A DNA stretch of 62,963 nucleotides from Rhodospirillales bacterium. Lineage in GTDB: Bacteria > Pseudomonadota > Alphaproteobacteria > Acetobacterales > Acetobacteraceae. Shown in pieces: positions 8,749-22,066 of the stretch. Location: positions 1 to 62,963 of the forward strand of contig JANYFG010000005.1 of NCBI GenBank assembly GCA_025362815.1, given 5' to 3'. A program made the position numbers and the translations under genes. Positions within the stretch are counted from its first letter, which is position 1. Each line of letters begins with the position of its first letter. The notes beneath the pieces are model-generated. The model was not told the DNA's origin, ran no database searches, and saw only the letters and a list, made by a program, of their open reading frames with translations.

Positions 8749-11700
8749 TCAGGCGACGCGGGCGCGCAGATGCATGCGGATCGCCTCACCGGCGGCGGCG
8801 AGATCGCCTTCGATGCGCGTCGCCGCCTCCTCCGCTCCCACGATATCGCCGGCGCGGGCGGCATCCATGATCCGCCGCAGCCTGCGGTTCATCGCGGCCA
8901 GACCGTAAGACCCCGCCATACCCGCCAGCGCGTGGGCGGCGTTGTCGATATCCGTCCCTTTCCCCGACGCCAGCGCGTCTCGCAACGCCGGCATTCGGGC
9001 GCGCATCTCGTCGAGACATTGATCAACGAGGGTGAGCAGCGTCACCGCCGGCAGGCTGCGGCGCAGGTCGGACAGCCGCTCGTCGTCCAGCACCGCATTG
9101 GGCGCCGCCAACGCCTCGGCCGGCGACACACTGGCCAATGGCTTGCGCACCGCGCGCGGGCGCAGCGCCAGGCGTCCGATGGTGGCGAACATCTCCTGCG
9201 GCCGCACCGGCTTGCCCAGCAGATCGTCCATGCCACACGCGAGGCACCGGGCGCGATCCTCCGGCGCCGTCGTTGCTGTCAAGGCCACGATCGGCACCGT
9301 CCCCGCCGAGCCCGGCAGCGATCGGATCTGGCGGGCGGCGTCGTACCCGCTCATGCCCGGCATCAGCAGATCCATGAACACGATGTCATAGGGGTAGCGC
9401 TGCATCATCCGCACCGACGCAGCACCCGACGCCGCGATGTCCACGCGATGCCCCTCGCGGCGCAGCAAGGTGGCGGTGATCATCTGGTTGGCGGGAATGT
9501 CCTCCACCAGCAGAACGCTCACCCGCGGCCGGCGCGCCAGCGACACCACCGACGCCGGCGGCCGCGACATTTGGGGCGAAACGGCCTCCATCGGCACCGT
9601 CATCCAGAACGCGTTGCCGCCTTGCGGCGTGGCGCGCAGCCCAATATCACCGCGCATCAACCGTGCCAGACGCTCGCAGATCGCAAGTCCCAGCCCGGTT
9701 CCTGGCTTGCCGGCATCGCGCGCGTTGTCCAGGCGGGAGAACGGCTGGAACAGTTTGGCCGCCTCGCCGCTCGGGATCTGCGGACCGCAATCCTCCACCG
9801 ACAGCAGCAGGATCGGCGCCCCATCGGCCTTCAACGTGGACGCGCCGATCCGCAGTTCACCGGGCGTGGAGAACTTGATGGCGTTAGACACCAGGTTGAT
9901 CACCACTTGGCGCAGCCGCCCCGCATCGCCGCGTAGCTGCTGCGGCACGTCGGCGCCCACATCCAGAACCACCGCCATGCCGCGCCCGGCGGCCTCGGTG
10001 CGAAACATCGCCTGCACGCCCAGCAGCAACGTGCGCGGCTCATACACAACCGAGCGAACCGCCAGATTGCCCGCCTCGGCCTTGGACAATTCGAGGATGT
10101 CGTCCACCAGTTCCATCAGCGCATCGCCCGCCTCGCGCGCCGTGGTGGCCAGCCTGCGCTGCGACAGCGTGAGCCCGGAATTGTCGAGCAGGCCGAGGCT
10201 GTTGATCACGGCGTTGAGCGGCGTGCGGATCTCGTGCGACACGATGGCGACGAAGCGGGATTTTTGTTCGGTTGCCTCCTCCGCCAGCGCACGCGCAGCG
10301 TCCTGTGCATCGGCGGCCCGCCGGCGCGCGGTGATATCGGCATACAGCGTCACCATGCCGCCATTGGGCAGGCGCGAACGACGCAGCTCCAGCGTGCTGC
10401 CATCCGGTCGTGTCCGTTCGATCAGCCGTGTGCCGCGCTCGCTGCGCAGCGCCACGATGCGCCGGCGCACCTCGCGCTCCACATCGGCCAGCGTTCCCAC
10501 CGGGCCGAATTCGCCGGACAGTATCTGGCCGCGCAGCAGCACCGCCATCGGCTGGCCCATCACCAGCAGATCCGGCGGCACGCCGGTGCACTCCGAAAGC
10601 CGCTCGTTCCATTGCACCAGACGAAACTCGCTATCCAGCACCATCGTTCCGTCCGACATCCCGGCGAGCGTGGTCTCGATCTGCGCCGTTTTGGCCTCGG
10701 CGGTGGATTTGGCCAGCGCCACCTCCTCATAGGCCCGCTCGATGGCGGCCCGGTCCGTCGCCAGCTGGGCCTCCCGGCCACGGGCGGCCCGCACCTCCCG
10801 GATCAGAAGCATGGCCATCACCAGCACGGCCAGGGTCATGCCGCCTGCGAACAGCTTGGCGTTGCCCGCCCACACGCTGGCCGTGCGCATCGCCTCGTCG
10901 CGCTCCAGGCCCACCACGATCGTCAGGTCCTGGTCACGCATCGGCCGGAAACCGTGAATGCGCACAATGCCATCGGGGGCGGAGGCGCCGGTCCACGCCC
11001 CGTCGTTGCGGCGCATGGCGGCGCGGAACATGTCCGACAGCCCGATATCCTGCCCCGGTCGCAACTCGGTGGGCGAGATCAGCACCCGCGTGGCCCCGTC
11101 GGTTCCCACCAGCGCGATCATGCCGCGCGGCCCGATATCCACGAGGTCGAGAACCCGCGCCAGCGCCCATGGGTCGTACGACACCACCACGGCGCCCGCG
11201 AAACTGCCATCCTCGCGTTCCAGCCGGCGGGACAGATTGATCTCCCACCGCCCGCTGCTCTTCCAGCGCACCGCGGGTCCCACATACATCTTGGTGCGCC
11301 CGGCGCGCTGGGCCGTGTAGAAATCCCGCTGCACCGCGAACACGTCGCGGTTCGACATGTCCTGCCCCACGAAATCCGGTCGCGTGGAGATCGTCACCAT
11401 CCCCTGGCTGTCAACGAAGAAGATCTGCAGCGCGATATCGCCCAGCGCGGAGGCACGCCTACGCCAGTTCCCCTGCTCGAACTTTACCGGGTCCGCCACC
11501 CATTCGGCCGCCAGCGACTGCAGGGCCTGATCGGTCGCCTGCAACTGCCGGCTCAGCTGCCAGTCCGCCGCCAGCGCCAGATTGTTGGCGTTCGCCTCCG
11601 CCCGCGACCGTGTCTCGGACGCGGTCTGCTGAATGGAGACGAAGGTGATGAGCCAGGTGGCGGCGATTAACGCCAGCGCCGCCAGCAGAATGGTCACCTG

Positions 11701-11778
11701 CAACGCCGCCGCCGGCGTGGTGCGCTCGACGATCTCGGTGTTTTCAGGACCCAGCTGGGTGCGCGTGCGTCCGCTCAT
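8749..11778 (-). CDS. Hybrid sensor histidine kinase (Cache-PAS-HisKA-HATPase-REC-HPt)
   Basis: This 1,009-aa inner-membrane sensor starts at an ATG at 11778 ([10 protein letters not shown]); the frame is open upstream but gives no membrane-protein logic. The domain order is as follows: TM1 ([20 protein letters not shown]); a periplasmic dCache-like sensor of about 240 residues; TM2 ([18 protein letters not shown]); a short coiled coil; a PAS-like domain; HisKA with [14 protein letters not shown]; a HATPase with N-box [10 protein letters not shown] and G2-box GTGLGLAI; a receiver ([21 protein letters not shown]); and a C-terminal HPt ([13 protein letters not shown]). All phosphorelay residues appear present. 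There is no response regulator or output gene nearby, so this is an orphan phosphorelay. The signal and partner are unknown. It is divergent from icd. Confidence 0.93.
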   Translation of the reverse strand: MSGRTRTQLGPENTEIVERTTPAAALQVTILLAALALIAATWLITFVSIQQTASETRSRAEANANNLALAADWQLSRQLQATDQALQSLAAEWVADPVKFEQGNWRRRASALGDIALQIFFVDSQGMVTISTRPDFVGQDMSNRDVFAVQRDFYTAQRAGRTKMYVGPAVRWKSSGRWEINLSRRLEREDGSFAGAVVVSYDPWALARVLDLVDIGPRGMIALVGTDGATRVLISPTELRPGQDIGLSDMFRAAMRRNDGAWTGASAPDGIVRIHGFRPMRDQDLTIVVGLERDEAMRTASVWAGNAKLFAGGMTLAVLVMAMLLIREVRAARGREAQLATDRAAIERAYEEVALAKSTAEAKTAQIETTLAGMSDGTMVLDSEFRLVQWNERLSECTGVPPDLLVMGQPMAVLLRGQILSGEFGPVGTLADVEREVRRRIVALRSERGTRLIERTRPDGSTLELRRSRLPNGGMVTLYADITARRRAADAQDAARALAEEATEQKSRFVAIVSHEIRTPLNAVINSLGLLDNSGLTLSQRRLATTAREAGDALMELVDDILELSKAEAGNLAVRSVVYEPRTLLLGVQAMFRTEAAGRGMAVVLDVGADVPQQLRGDAGRLRQVVINLVSNAIKFSTPGELRIGASTLKADGAPILLLSVEDCGPQIPSGEAAKLFQPFSRLDNARDAGKPGTGLGLAICERLARLMRGDIGLRATPQGGNAFWMTVPMEAVSPQMSRPPASVVSLARRPRVSVLLVEDIPANQMITATLLRREGHRVDIAASGAASVRMMQRYPYDIVFMDLLMPGMSGYDAARQIRSLPGSAGTVPIVALTATTAPEDRARCLACGMDDLLGKPVRPQEMFATIGRLALRPRAVRKPLASVSPAEALAAPNAVLDDERLSDLRRSLPAVTLLTLVDQCLDEMRARMPALRDALASGKGTDIDNAAHALAGMAGSYGLAAMNRRLRRIMDAARAGDIVGAEEAATRIEGDLAAAGEAIRMHLRARVA

Positions 11779-11948
11779 TCGAACCCGTTTCCCACTCGGC
11801 CGGCACCAGCTCAGACCCGAAACCCTATGCTTCCCACACAGATCGCGCAACGACGCGGACTTGCTGCATGCGCGTTGCGGTGCGATTGTCCCGCCGCACG
11901 GACAGCATGCACCACACGTGCAGCTGTCGACAATTACAAGAGGGTGGT
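11779..11948. promoter_or_regulatory. Divergent intergenic region, hybrid kinase / icd
   Basis: These 170 bp lie between the divergent starts of the hybrid kinase gene and icd and must hold both promoters. The icd ribosome-binding site is visible as AGGGTGG just before the ATG at 11949. I see no confident -35/-10 pair. Confidence 0.4.
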
Positions 11949-13163
11949 ATGGCGAAAATCAAGGTGAAGACCCCGGTCGTGGAACTCGATGGGGACGAGA
12001 TGACGCGCATCATCTGGGGCTTCATCAAAGAGAAGCTCATCCTGCCCTATCTCGACATCGACCTGAAATATTACGATCTCAGCATCCAGTATCGCGACGA
12101 GACGGACGACCAGGTCACCATCGACTCCGCCCTCGCCATCAAAAAATACGGCGTGGGCGTCAAATGCGCCACCATCACGCCCGATGAACAGCGCGTCGAG
12201 GAATTCGGTCTCAAGAAAATGTGGCGCAGCCCCAACGGCACCATCCGCAACATCCTCGACGGCACCATCTTCCGCGAGCCCATCATCTGCACCAACGTGC
12301 CGCGCCTCGTCCCGTCATGGACGCAGCCCATCGTCATCGGCCGTCACGCGTACGGCGACATCTACCGCGCCACCGAAACCAAGATCCCCGGCCCCGGCAA
12401 GGTCACGCTGAACTACCAGCCGGCCGACGGCTCGCCCTTGCAGGTCATGGACGTGTTCGACTTCAAAGGCCCGGGCGTGGCGATGGGCATGCACAACACC
12501 AACGCCTCCATCGAAGGCTTCGCGCGCGCCAGCTTCAACTACGGCCTGGGGCGCAAATACCCCGTCTACCTGTCCACCAAGAACACCATCCTCAAAGCCT
12601 ATGACGGTGCCTTCAAAGACATCTTCCAGGCCATCTTCGACGCCGAATTCAAAACCCGCTTCGACGCGCTCGGCCTCACCTACGAACATCGCCTGATCGA
12701 CGACATGGTGGCCTCCGCGCTCAAATGGTCCGGCGGCTACGTGTGGGCCTGCAAAAACTACGACGGTGACGTTCAGTCCGATATCGTGGCCCAAGGCTTC
12801 GGCTCGCTCGGCATGATGACCTCGGTGCTGTCGAGCCCCGACGGCTCGGTGGTGGAATCCGAAGCCGCCCACGGCACCGTCACGCGGCACTACCGCGAAC
12901 ACCAGAAAGGCCGCGAAACCAGCACCAACCCGGTGGCCTCGATCTTCGCCTGGACCCGCGGCATCGCCTATCGCGGCAAGTTCGACAACACACCGGATGT
13001 CACCGACTTCGCCAACGCCCTCGAAGCCGTGTGCGTCGAGACCATCGAGGCCGGCCACATGACCAAAGACCTCGCCTCCCTCGTCGGCCGCGACCAGGCC
13101 TGGATGAACACGCAAGACTTTCTCGACAAGCTTGACGAAAACCTGAAGAAGAAAATGGGCTAG
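11949..13163 (+). CDS. icd: NADP-dependent isocitrate dehydrogenase, homodimeric eukaryotic-like type
   Basis: This 404-aa TCA-cycle enzyme oxidises isocitrate to 2-oxoglutarate with NADP. The sequence is the type II (mitochondrial/alphaproteobacterial) subfamily, recognisable by the N-terminus [20 protein letters not shown], the segment [12 protein letters not shown], and the Mg/isocitrate-binding [14 protein letters not shown]. It differs from the E. coli Icd subfamily. The start at 11949 is preferred over the in-frame upstream ATG because it has AGGGTGG immediately upstream and matches the family N-terminus exactly. It stands alone on the plus strand and is convergent with the dienelactone hydrolase gene. 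The two stops are separated by a family B palindromic repeat. Confidence 0.97.
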   Translation: MAKIKVKTPVVELDGDEMTRIIWGFIKEKLILPYLDIDLKYYDLSIQYRDETDDQVTIDSALAIKKYGVGVKCATITPDEQRVEEFGLKKMWRSPNGTIRNILDGTIFREPIICTNVPRLVPSWTQPIVIGRHAYGDIYRATETKIPGPGKVTLNYQPADGSPLQVMDVFDFKGPGVAMGMHNTNASIEGFARASFNYGLGRKYPVYLSTKNTILKAYDGAFKDIFQAIFDAEFKTRFDALGLTYEHRLIDDMVASALKWSGGYVWACKNYDGDVQSDIVAQGFGSLGMMTSVLSSPDGSVVESEAAHGTVTRHYREHQKGRETSTNPVASIFAWTRGIAYRGKFDNTPDVTDFANALEAVCVETIEAGHMTKDLASLVGRDQAWMNTQDFLDKLDENLKKKMG

Positions 13164-13180
13164 GGTTCACATTAAAAGCT

Positions 13181-13265
13181 GTTCTTTTGTGAACAAAAGA
13201 ACCAAAAAACTTCATTCATCGGGATACGTGTTGCGGATATTTTCGCAATACGTATCCCGATGAAT
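13181..13265. repeat. Family B composite palindromic repeat, copy 1
   Basis: This element lies between the convergent icd and dienelactone hydrolase stops. Hairpin 1 is GTTCTTTTG-TGAA-CAAAAGAAC (13181-13202), followed by CAAAAAAC. Hairpin 2 at 13213-13265 has 23-nt arms starting CATTCATCGGGATACG, with a single mismatch and an 8-nt loop, GATATTTT. The hairpin 1 module and the start of the core recur at 17857-17942, and reversed at 26636-26757. It probably serves as a bidirectional terminator here. The extremely long arms are unusual for a simple terminator. Confidence 0.85.
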
Positions 13266-13276
13266 GGATCAACTCA

Positions 13277-14179
13277 TTAGGTTGCGGCTCCGGTTCGGAG
13301 ATACTTTTCGAACCAGTTGATCGCATGACCCCACGCTTCCTTTGCCGCCGCCTCGTCATAGCGTGGCGTCGTGTCATTGTGAAAACCGTGATTGGCGGCT
13401 TTGTAGATATGGCCCTCATGCGCAACGCCCGCCTTGGTCAGCGCCGCGTCATACGCCGCCCAGCCTGACGTGATGCCGGTGTCCAGCTCGGCATACTGCG
13501 CGTTGATCGGCGCCTTGATCTTGGCCACATCCGCCTCCGCCGGCTGCCGCCCGTAAAACGGCACGCCCGCCGCCATCTCCGATCCCAGCCGCACCGCCAG
13601 ATTGTTGGTGGACGTGCCACCAAAACAGAACCCGATCACGCCCAGCTTGCCGGTGCTGTCATCGCGCCCCTTCAGCCATTTCGCGGCGGCGATGAAATCC
13701 TCCTGCATCTTCGGCGCATCCACCTGCGTGAACAGCACGCCGCCCTTCTCGTCATCGCCGGGATAGCCGCCCTTGGAGGTCAGCCCGTCCGGCGCGAACG
13801 CCACGAAATTCGCCAACGCCAGGCGGCGCGTCACATCCTCGATATACTTGTTCAGCCCGCGATTTTCATGGATCACCAAAACCACCGGCAACTTCGCCGC
13901 CGTCTTCGGCCGCGCCAGATATCCGGAAATGCTGCCGTTGCCCTGCGGCGACGGAACCGTCATCCGATCGAGCACAAGCCGCTTGTCATCGTCCGCAACC
14001 TGGTTCGCCCAGGCGTAGTTCGGCTTCAACTGCTCCAGCAGCATCGCCGCCGTCACGCCACCCACCGCGAATTTCTGAATGCTGGCCAGGAAATCCCGCC
14101 GATCCTGTCGGCCATGCACATAGCCGTCGAACAGATCGAGCAACTCCTGCGGAAAGTCTGAGGCCTTCTTTCGTTCCAT
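13277..14179 (-). CDS. Dienelactone hydrolase family protein with Tat-like signal
   Basis: This 300-aa alpha/beta hydrolase belongs to the dienelactone hydrolase superfamily. The N-terminus contains RQDRRDFLASIQKF followed by a hydrophobic stretch, a twin-arginine-like signal that suggests folded export to the periplasm. The nucleophile elbow is GFCFGG (Cys nucleophile), and the likely catalytic His lies in AANHGFHND near the C-terminus. The Asp is probably within the AELDTGIT region. The start is the ATG at 14179, with GGGAGCG just upstream; the longer open frame upstream is antisense to alaS territory and lacks homology sense. The physiological substrate is not evident, and most members are carboxylic ester or lactone hydrolases. 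Confidence 0.88.
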   Translation of the reverse strand: MERKKASDFPQELLDLFDGYVHGRQDRRDFLASIQKFAVGGVTAAMLLEQLKPNYAWANQVADDDKRLVLDRMTVPSPQGNGSISGYLARPKTAAKLPVVLVIHENRGLNKYIEDVTRRLALANFVAFAPDGLTSKGGYPGDDEKGGVLFTQVDAPKMQEDFIAAAKWLKGRDDSTGKLGVIGFCFGGTSTNNLAVRLGSEMAAGVPFYGRQPAEADVAKIKAPINAQYAELDTGITSGWAAYDAALTKAGVAHEGHIYKAANHGFHNDTTPRYDEAAAKEAWGHAINWFEKYLRTGAAT

Positions 14180-14253
14180 GTATCGCTCCCGGTTTTTGGA
14201 TGGGCCGATCCTCACCACCGCCCGTTTGGTTTGTCCAGTAAGAACGCCGCCAC

Positions 14254-16905
14254 CTATCCGATGGCGCGCCCCCTCATCATGGTGCGAATCGCATCCAGCG
14301 CCGCATCGGCCTGCGAGGCATCCGGCCCGCCCGCCTGCGCCATATCCGGCCGCCCGCCGCCGCCCTTGCCGCCGACCGCGCCGGCCGCCGCGCGCACAAG
14401 ATCGACGGCGCTGAAGGTCGATGTCAGCTCCTTCGACACCCCCACCACGATGCTGGCCTTGCCATCCGCGGTCGAGACCAGCGCCACAACCCCCTCGCCC
14501 ACCTGCTGGCCGATCGCCTCGGCCAACGATTTCAAATCGCGTGGCGGCACATCGCCGAGATTGCGCGCCGACAATTTCACCCCGCCGATCTCCTCGGCCT
14601 CGCTCGGCGCGGCACCCGTCACCAGCTTGCGCTGCAGGTCCAGCACCATCTGCTCCAGTCGTCGCCGATCCGCCACCAACGACGCCACCCGCTCGGCCAG
14701 TTCCGTCGGGTTGGCCTTCAACGCGGCGGCGATCTCGGTGATCCGGGCATCCTGCTCGCCGATCACCGCCAGCGCCGCCTCGCCCGTCACCGCCTCGATC
14801 CGGCGCACCCCAGCCGAAACCGCGCTCTCCCCCACAATCCGCAGCAGCCCGATATCGCCGGTCCGCCGCACATGCGTGCCGCCACACAACTCGATGGAAT
14901 AGGCCGCGCGCCCCTCTGGCTCGCCCACACCCATCGCCACCACGCGCACTTCCTCGCCATATTTCTCGCCGAACAGCGCCATCGCCCCCTCGGCCACGGC
15001 GGCATCCGGCGTCATCAGCCGTGTCGTCACCTCGGAATTCTCGCGAATGCGCGCATTCACCTCCGCCTCCACCACCAGCAGATCCTCGCGGCTGATCGGC
15101 GTGGGCTGGCTCACATCGAAGCGCAACCGATCCGGCGCATTCAGGCTGCCCTTCTGCGCCACATGATTTCCAAGCCGGCGACGCAGCGCCTCATGCAGCA
15201 GATGCGTGGCGGAGTGATGCGCACGAATGCCGGTCCTGCGCTTGTGATCCACCACCGCCCGCACGGCCATGCCCACCTGGGCGATGCCCTCGACCACCCG
15301 GCCCATATGCACGAACAGGGCACCCAGCTTCTTCTGCGTGTCGGTGATCTCAATCCGCATCCCTGCGGCCGAGATCACGCCGTGGTCGCCCACCTGCCCA
15401 CCGCTCTCGGCATAAAAGGGTGTCTGGTTGAGGATAACGGCCACATCGGCCCCCATCTCGGCCTGCGCCACCGGCAGGCCATCCTGCACGAGCGACAAGA
15501 TCTCGCCCTCGGCCGTCTCGGTGGAATAGCCCAGGAACTCGCTCGCCGGCAGCTTCTCCTTCAGCTCGAACCACAGCGTTTCGGTCGCCGCCTCGCCCGA
15601 GCCAGACCACGCCGCCCGCGCGCGGCGCCGCTGATCGGCCATCGCCAGTTCGAAGCCCGCAACATCCACCGCGCGCCCCTGCTCGCGCAGCGCATCCTGC
15701 GTGAGGTCGAGCGGAAAGCCGAACGTGTCATACAGCTTGAACGCCACGTCGCCCGCCAACGGCGCGCCTGAGCCAAGCTTGCCGGTCTCCTCGGCCAGCA
15801 GCCCCAGCCCACGCTCCAGCATCGCCTTGAACCGCGCCTCCTCCAGCCGCAGCGTCTCGGTGATCAACGCCTCCGCCCGCCCCAGTTCCGGATAGGCGGC
15901 CCCCATCTGGCGGATCAGCGCCGGCACCAGGCGCCACATCACGGGGTCGCGCGCGCCCATCATATGCGCATGCCGCATGGCCCGGCGCATGATCCGCCGC
16001 AGCACATAGCCGCGCCCCTCGTTGGACGGCAGCACCCCATCGGCCATCAGGAACGAGGTGCTGCGCAGATGATCGGCCACCACGCGATGGCTGGTTTTGA
16101 ACACCCCGTCGGCGTCCTGCCCCACCCCCTCGGCACTCGCCAGGATCAGCGCGCGGAACGTGTCGGTGTCGTAATTGTCGTGCTTGCCCTGCAGGATCGC
16201 CGCGAACCGCTCCAGCCCCATGCCGGTATCGATCGAAGGCCGCGGCAACGCCACCCGCGTGCCCGGCGGGCCTTCCTCGTACTGCATGAACACGAGATTC
16301 CAGATCTCGATGAACCGATCGCCATCCTCGTCGGGCGAGCCCGGCGGCCCCCCCGCAATGGAAGGCCCGTGATCGTAGAAGATCTCCGAACACGGCCCGC
16401 ATGGCCCGGTATCGCCCATCCGCCAGAAATTATCCGCCGTGGCGATCCGGATGATCCGCTGATCCGAAAGGCCCGCGATCTTCTTCCAAAGATCCGCCGC
16501 CGCCTCGTCCTCATGATAGACCGTCACGAGCAGCTTTTCGGGGTCCAGCCCGAAATCCCGCGTCAGCAGGTTCCAGGCATGCGTGATCGCCTGTTCCTTG
16601 AAGTAGTCGCCGAACGAGAAATTGCCCAGCATCTCGAAGAACGTATGATGGCGCGCCGTATATCCCACATTGTCGAGATCGTTATGCTTGCCGCCCGCGC
16701 GCACCGATTTCTGGGCCGTCGTCGCCGTCGTGTAGGGCCGCCGCTCCTGCCCCGTGAAAACGTTCTTGAACTGCACCATGCCCGAATTGGTGAACATCAA
16801 CGTCGGATCGTTGCGCGGCACCAGCGGCGAGCTCTCCACCACCTGGTGGCCGTTGCGGGCGAAGAAATCGAGGAACGTGGCGCGGATGTCGTTGCTGCTG
16901 GTCAT
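14254..16905 (-). CDS. alaS: Alanyl-tRNA synthetase
   Basis: This 883-aa cytosolic class II synthetase charges tRNA-Ala. The start at 16905 gives the conserved N-terminus [20 protein letters not shown] and the family length. The aminoacylation core contains [14 protein letters not shown] and the tRNA-recognition region. The editing domain has its zinc-binding residues in [12 protein letters not shown] and [15 protein letters not shown]. The C-terminal DHHA1/C-Ala segment ends with the glycine-rich [16 protein letters not shown] motif, typical of the family. It is transcribed leftward, 74 bp upstream of the dienelactone hydrolase gene, and divergent from the Sel1-repeat lipoprotein gene. Confidence 0.98.
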   Translation of the reverse strand: MTSSNDIRATFLDFFARNGHQVVESSPLVPRNDPTLMFTNSGMVQFKNVFTGQERRPYTTATTAQKSVRAGGKHNDLDNVGYTARHHTFFEMLGNFSFGDYFKEQAITHAWNLLTRDFGLDPEKLLVTVYHEDEAAADLWKKIAGLSDQRIIRIATADNFWRMGDTGPCGPCSEIFYDHGPSIAGGPPGSPDEDGDRFIEIWNLVFMQYEEGPPGTRVALPRPSIDTGMGLERFAAILQGKHDNYDTDTFRALILASAEGVGQDADGVFKTSHRVVADHLRSTSFLMADGVLPSNEGRGYVLRRIMRRAMRHAHMMGARDPVMWRLVPALIRQMGAAYPELGRAEALITETLRLEEARFKAMLERGLGLLAEETGKLGSGAPLAGDVAFKLYDTFGFPLDLTQDALREQGRAVDVAGFELAMADQRRRARAAWSGSGEAATETLWFELKEKLPASEFLGYSTETAEGEILSLVQDGLPVAQAEMGADVAVILNQTPFYAESGGQVGDHGVISAAGMRIEITDTQKKLGALFVHMGRVVEGIAQVGMAVRAVVDHKRRTGIRAHHSATHLLHEALRRRLGNHVAQKGSLNAPDRLRFDVSQPTPISREDLLVVEAEVNARIRENSEVTTRLMTPDAAVAEGAMALFGEKYGEEVRVVAMGVGEPEGRAAYSIELCGGTHVRRTGDIGLLRIVGESAVSAGVRRIEAVTGEAALAVIGEQDARITEIAAALKANPTELAERVASLVADRRRLEQMVLDLQRKLVTGAAPSEAEEIGGVKLSARNLGDVPPRDLKSLAEAIGQQVGEGVVALVSTADGKASIVVGVSKELTSTFSAVDLVRAAAGAVGGKGGGGRPDMAQAGGPDASQADAALDAIRTMMRGRAIG

Positions 16906-17037
16906 GGCGAAGACTGATATCCCCAAAGGCGGGCGCTGCGATGCACGGTGGCTTGGAGTAGCCCAGCCTTTCCCCACTGTCACCCATCGCCCGGTATCGG
17001 CTATGACGGGGTGAGAATTTTGCGGAAGTCCCGGCCC

Positions 17038-17808
17038 ATGCCCCCCATTCGCGCGGCTTTGTGTCTGCTCACGCTGCTGGCCGGTTGCGCCGCCCCCCTG
17101 CCACCGCCGCCGCCCATCACGGCCGACGAAGCGCAAAGCCGCGCCATGCAGGCGTTGGCCGCCAACAAGCCGCAGGAGGCGCTCGACAATTTCACCATCG
17201 CCGCCAAACAGGGCGACCACCGCGGGGAACGCGGCATCGGCACCCTCTACTACACCGGCTATGGCGTGGTGAAAGACTTCGGCGAGGCCACCTACTGGCT
17301 GACCGCGCCCGCCCAGGCCTCGGACCCGTCATCCGAATACACGCTCGGCCTCATCGCCGACCAAGGCGGCAGCGGCGTTCTGCAAGACCGCGCCAAAGCC
17401 TTCACCTGGTTCCAGCGCGCCGCCGGCCACGGCCACACCGGCGCCGCCTACAGCCTCGGCCGCGCCTATCACTACGGCTTCGGCACCCCCATCAACTACG
17501 CCGAGGCGCTGCGCTGGTACATCACCGCCGCCCAGGCCGGCGACACCGACGCCACAGTCGGCATCGGCATCCTGAACGTCGAGGGCCGCGGCGTCAGGCA
17601 GGATTTCAAACGCGGCATCGCGGAATTCACCAAAGCCGCCGAAGCCGGCAATGGCGACGCCATGCGCCGCATCGCCAATCTCTACTTCAACGGCGACGGC
17701 GTCCCCCACAACGACGCAACTGCCTATAGCTGGCTCCGCCGCGCCGCCGCCGCAGGCAACGAAGACGCCATACGCCGCCTTACCACCGTCATGACCCCTG
17801 AAACGTAA
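17038..17808 (+). CDS. Sel1-repeat (SLR/TPR-like) lipoprotein
   Basis: This 256-aa exported protein begins [20 protein letters not shown], a signal peptide with a clear LAGC lipobox, so it is likely lipidated at that cysteine and anchored in a membrane. About five Sel1-like repeats of 36 residues follow (for example [20 protein letters not shown] and [20 protein letters not shown]). They form an alpha-solenoid scaffold for protein contacts. The start was placed at 17038, where the signal peptide begins; a GTG at 17011 is an alternative. The gene is divergent from alaS with about 130 bp between them. No partner is evident, and the family has no single function. Confidence 0.9.
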   Translation: MPPIRAALCLLTLLAGCAAPLPPPPPITADEAQSRAMQALAANKPQEALDNFTIAAKQGDHRGERGIGTLYYTGYGVVKDFGEATYWLTAPAQASDPSSEYTLGLIADQGGSGVLQDRAKAFTWFQRAAGHGHTGAAYSLGRAYHYGFGTPINYAEALRWYITAAQAGDTDATVGIGILNVEGRGVRQDFKRGIAEFTKAAEAGNGDAMRRIANLYFNGDGVPHNDATAYSWLRRAAAAGNEDAIRRLTTVMTPET

Positions 17809-17856
17809 GGTCCCGCTCGGTCACAGTGGCCGGTCACCGACCAGACGCCGGAAGAT

Positions 17857-17978
17857 GTTCTTTTGTGAACAAAAGAACCAAAAAATCTCATTCGATGGGA
17901 TACGTGGTGCGGATATTCCCGCACCACGCAACCCCATGAATAAAAGTCTTTTTGCTTCTTTTTCTTCAGAAAAAGAAG
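17857..17978. repeat. Family B composite palindromic repeat, copy 2
   Basis: The repeat carries three consecutive inverted repeats. The first is GTTCTTTTGTGAACAAAAGAAC at 17857-17878. The second is a core starting CATTCGATGGGATACGTG at 17889-17942, with a GGTGCGG/CCGCACC centre. The third is CTTCTTTTTC-TTCA-GAAAAAGAAG at 17955-17978. The first module and the flank of the core match copy 1. The third module matches the end of copy 3. It occupies most of the 303-bp gap between the Sel1 lipoprotein and the kdp operon and may terminate the lipoprotein transcript. Confidence 0.85.
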
Positions 17979-18111
17979 AGCTTAACGCTGATCTTCGCTG
18001 AAATTCGGTTACTTTCACACCTATGACATCCCTATAAAACCACCCCTGCCCCCATCTCGAACGCCTATGTTCAACGGCGCATCCTGAGATCCATCACAAC
18101 AGGGTCTCCCC
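17979..18111 (+). promoter_or_regulatory. Upstream region of the kdp operon
   Basis: This gap between the family B repeat and the first small ORF should hold the kdp promoter and KdpE site. A TATAAA at 18033-18038 is a possible -10 hexamer, with only a weak TTACTT about 18 nt upstream; the AT-rich TTACTTTCACA just before could be the KdpE-responsive element. A TCTCC-rich leader precedes the ATG at 18112. No site can be assigned firmly. Confidence 0.35.
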
Positions 18112-18195
18112 ATGCAAGATCTCCTTTACATCGCCCTCGGAATCGCCGGCTTCGCCGTCTGCATCGGATACGTCCACCTTTGCGAATTCCTGTAG
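18112..18195 (+). CDS. Small membrane peptide ahead of kdpF
   Basis: This 27-codon ORF, beginning MQDLLYIALGIAGFAVCIGY and ending HLCEFL, encodes one hydrophobic helix. It lies 10 nt before kdpF and in the same direction. A short hydrophobic ORF of this type precedes kdpF in other alphaproteobacterial kdp operons, as I recall, and is usually left unannotated. It could be an extra KdpF-like stabilising peptide or a leader peptide whose translation couples to kdpF. No function is established. Confidence 0.6.
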   Translation: MQDLLYIALGIAGFAVCIGYVHLCEFL

Positions 18196-18205
18196 GCGCC
18201 GCCCT

Positions 18206-18295
18206 ATGACGCTCGATTACGTGCTTGGCGGCCTCGTGGCAGCCTTCCTCCTGGCCTACCTGGTCTTCGCCCTCGTGCGGCCGGAAAAGTTCTAG
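18206..18295 (+). CDS. kdpF: K+-transporting ATPase small subunit KdpF
   Basis: This 29-aa single-helix peptide starts MTLDYVLGGLVAAFLLAYLV and ends in the typical ALVRPEKF. It matches the KdpF family, which binds lipid and stabilises the KdpABC complex in the inner membrane. It lies immediately before kdpA, with 9 nt between them and an AGGAA ribosome-binding site for kdpA. It has no obvious ribosome-binding site of its own, so coupling to the preceding 27-codon ORF is plausible. Confidence 0.88.
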   Translation: MTLDYVLGGLVAAFLLAYLVFALVRPEKF

Positions 18296-18304
18296 GAATT
18301 CCCC

Positions 18305-20002
18305 ATGACAACAATAGGTTGGATACAGATCGCGCTCTTCAGCGCGATCCTGATCGCCATCACGCGCCCCTTCGGCGCCGGCCTCGCCACCCTCTACCGC
18401 GACGGCAGCGCGCCATTTTCCGCCGTCGAACGCGGCACCTACCGCCTGCTGGGCGTCAAGCCCTCCGATGAGCAGAGCTGGACGCGCTACGCCATCGCCA
18501 TGATCACCTTCAAGATCGCGTGCTTCGTGGCGCTTTACGCCGTCCAGCGCCTGCAGACCGTGCTGCCCCTGAACCCGGACGGCCAGGGGCCCATATCGCC
18601 GGACCTCGCCTACGACACCGCCATATCGTTTCTGACCAACACCAACTGGCAGTCCTACGGCGGCGAGGGCACCATGAGCTACCTGGTGCAGATGGCCGGC
18701 CTGGCCGTGCAGAATTTCGCCTCCGCCGCCGCCGGCATCGCCATGGCCGTGGCGGTCATCCGCGGCTTCTCCCGCCGCTCGTCCAAGACCATCGGCAATT
18801 TCTGGGTCGATATGGTGCGGATCACGCTTTACGTGCTGATCCCGATCTCTATCGTCCTTACCCTCGTCTTCATCTGGCAGGGCATGCCGCAAACCTTCGC
18901 GGGCCATCTCGAGCTGACCACGCTCGAGGGCGCCAAACAGTCTATCGCCATCGGCCCGGTCGCCTCGCAGGAGGCGATCAAGATGCTCGGCACCAACGGC
19001 GGCGGCTTCTTCAACGCCAACTCCGCGCATCCGTTTGAAAACCCCACGGCGCTGACCAACTTCATCCAGATGCTCGCCATCTTCAGCATCGGCGCCGCGC
19101 TCACCAACCTGTTCGGCCGCCTGGTCGGCGACGAACGCCAGGGCTGGGCCATTTTCGCTGCCATGTTCCTGCTCTTCGTGGCGGGTGTGGCCGTCGTGTA
19201 TTGGTCCGAAAGCCACGCCAACCCCATCCTCGCGGCGCTTGGCATGGACCCCTCGATGGGCAACATGGAAGGCAAGGAAATCCGCTTCGGCATCTCCGCC
19301 TCCGCCTTGTTCGCCACCGTCACCACGGATGCCTCCTGCGGCGCCGTCAACGCCATGATGGACAGCTTCCTACCGCTCGGCGGCCTGGTGCCGCTGATCA
19401 ACATGATGCTGGGCGAGATCATCTTCGGCGGCGTCGGCTCCGGCCTCTACGGCTTTCTGCTCTTCGCCATCGTCGCGGTGTTCGTCGCCGGCCTGATGGT
19501 GGGCCGCACGCCCGAGTATCTCGGCAAGAAGCTCGAAGCCCGCGAGATCAAGATGACCATGCTGGCCATCCTGTGCCTGCCGCTGGCCATCCTCGGCTTC
19601 ACCGCCGTGGCCGTCGTCCTTCCCGGCCCTCTTGCGGCGTTGCAGGCCGCGGGCCCGCACGGCTTTTCCGAGGCGCTTTACGCCTACACGTCGGCCACCG
19701 CCAACAACGGCAGCGCGTTTGCCGGCCTGTCCGCCAACACGCCCTTCTGGAACACCACCCTGGGCATCGCCATGATGATCGGCCGCTTCTTCGTGGTGAT
19801 CCCCGCTTTGGCCGTGGCCGGGGCGCTCGCCGCAAAGAAAACGCTCCCGGTCTCGGCAGGCACCTTCCCCACCAGCGGCCCGCTGTTCGTGGGCCTGTCG
19901 ATCGGCGTCATCCTCATCGTGGGCGGCCTCACCTTCTTCCCCGCCTTGGCCCTCGGGCCGATCGTCGAGCATTTCGCCATGCTCGCCGGCACTCTTTTGT
20001 AA
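18305..20002 (+). CDS. kdpA: K+-transporting ATPase subunit A
   Basis: This 565-aa inner-membrane subunit forms the potassium-selective channel-like half of the KdpFABC pump. About ten hydrophobic segments are visible. Family motifs include [11 protein letters not shown] in the first selectivity-filter region, [18 protein letters not shown] in the second, and further filter regions at [12 protein letters not shown] and [14 protein letters not shown]. The length is normal. AGGAA lies 8 nt before the ATG. It is the third cistron of the operon, with 10 bp to kdpB. Confidence 0.98.
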   Translation: MTTIGWIQIALFSAILIAITRPFGAGLATLYRDGSAPFSAVERGTYRLLGVKPSDEQSWTRYAIAMITFKIACFVALYAVQRLQTVLPLNPDGQGPISPDLAYDTAISFLTNTNWQSYGGEGTMSYLVQMAGLAVQNFASAAAGIAMAVAVIRGFSRRSSKTIGNFWVDMVRITLYVLIPISIVLTLVFIWQGMPQTFAGHLELTTLEGAKQSIAIGPVASQEAIKMLGTNGGGFFNANSAHPFENPTALTNFIQMLAIFSIGAALTNLFGRLVGDERQGWAIFAAMFLLFVAGVAVVYWSESHANPILAALGMDPSMGNMEGKEIRFGISASALFATVTTDASCGAVNAMMDSFLPLGGLVPLINMMLGEIIFGGVGSGLYGFLLFAIVAVFVAGLMVGRTPEYLGKKLEAREIKMTMLAILCLPLAILGFTAVAVVLPGPLAALQAAGPHGFSEALYAYTSATANNGSAFAGLSANTPFWNTTLGIAMMIGRFFVVIPALAVAGALAAKKTLPVSAGTFPTSGPLFVGLSIGVILIVGGLTFFPALALGPIVEHFAMLAGTLL

Positions 20003-20012
20003 GAGATCCAGC

Positions 20013-22055
<2,043 letters not shown>

Positions 22056-22066
22056 GGAATACCGAC

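Noticed and set aside
13181-13265. CRISPR array or tRNA among the intergenic palindromes
   Set aside because: There is no regular repeat-spacer spacing; the elements are single hairpins. No tRNA cloverleaf or CCA end was recognised anywhere in the window.
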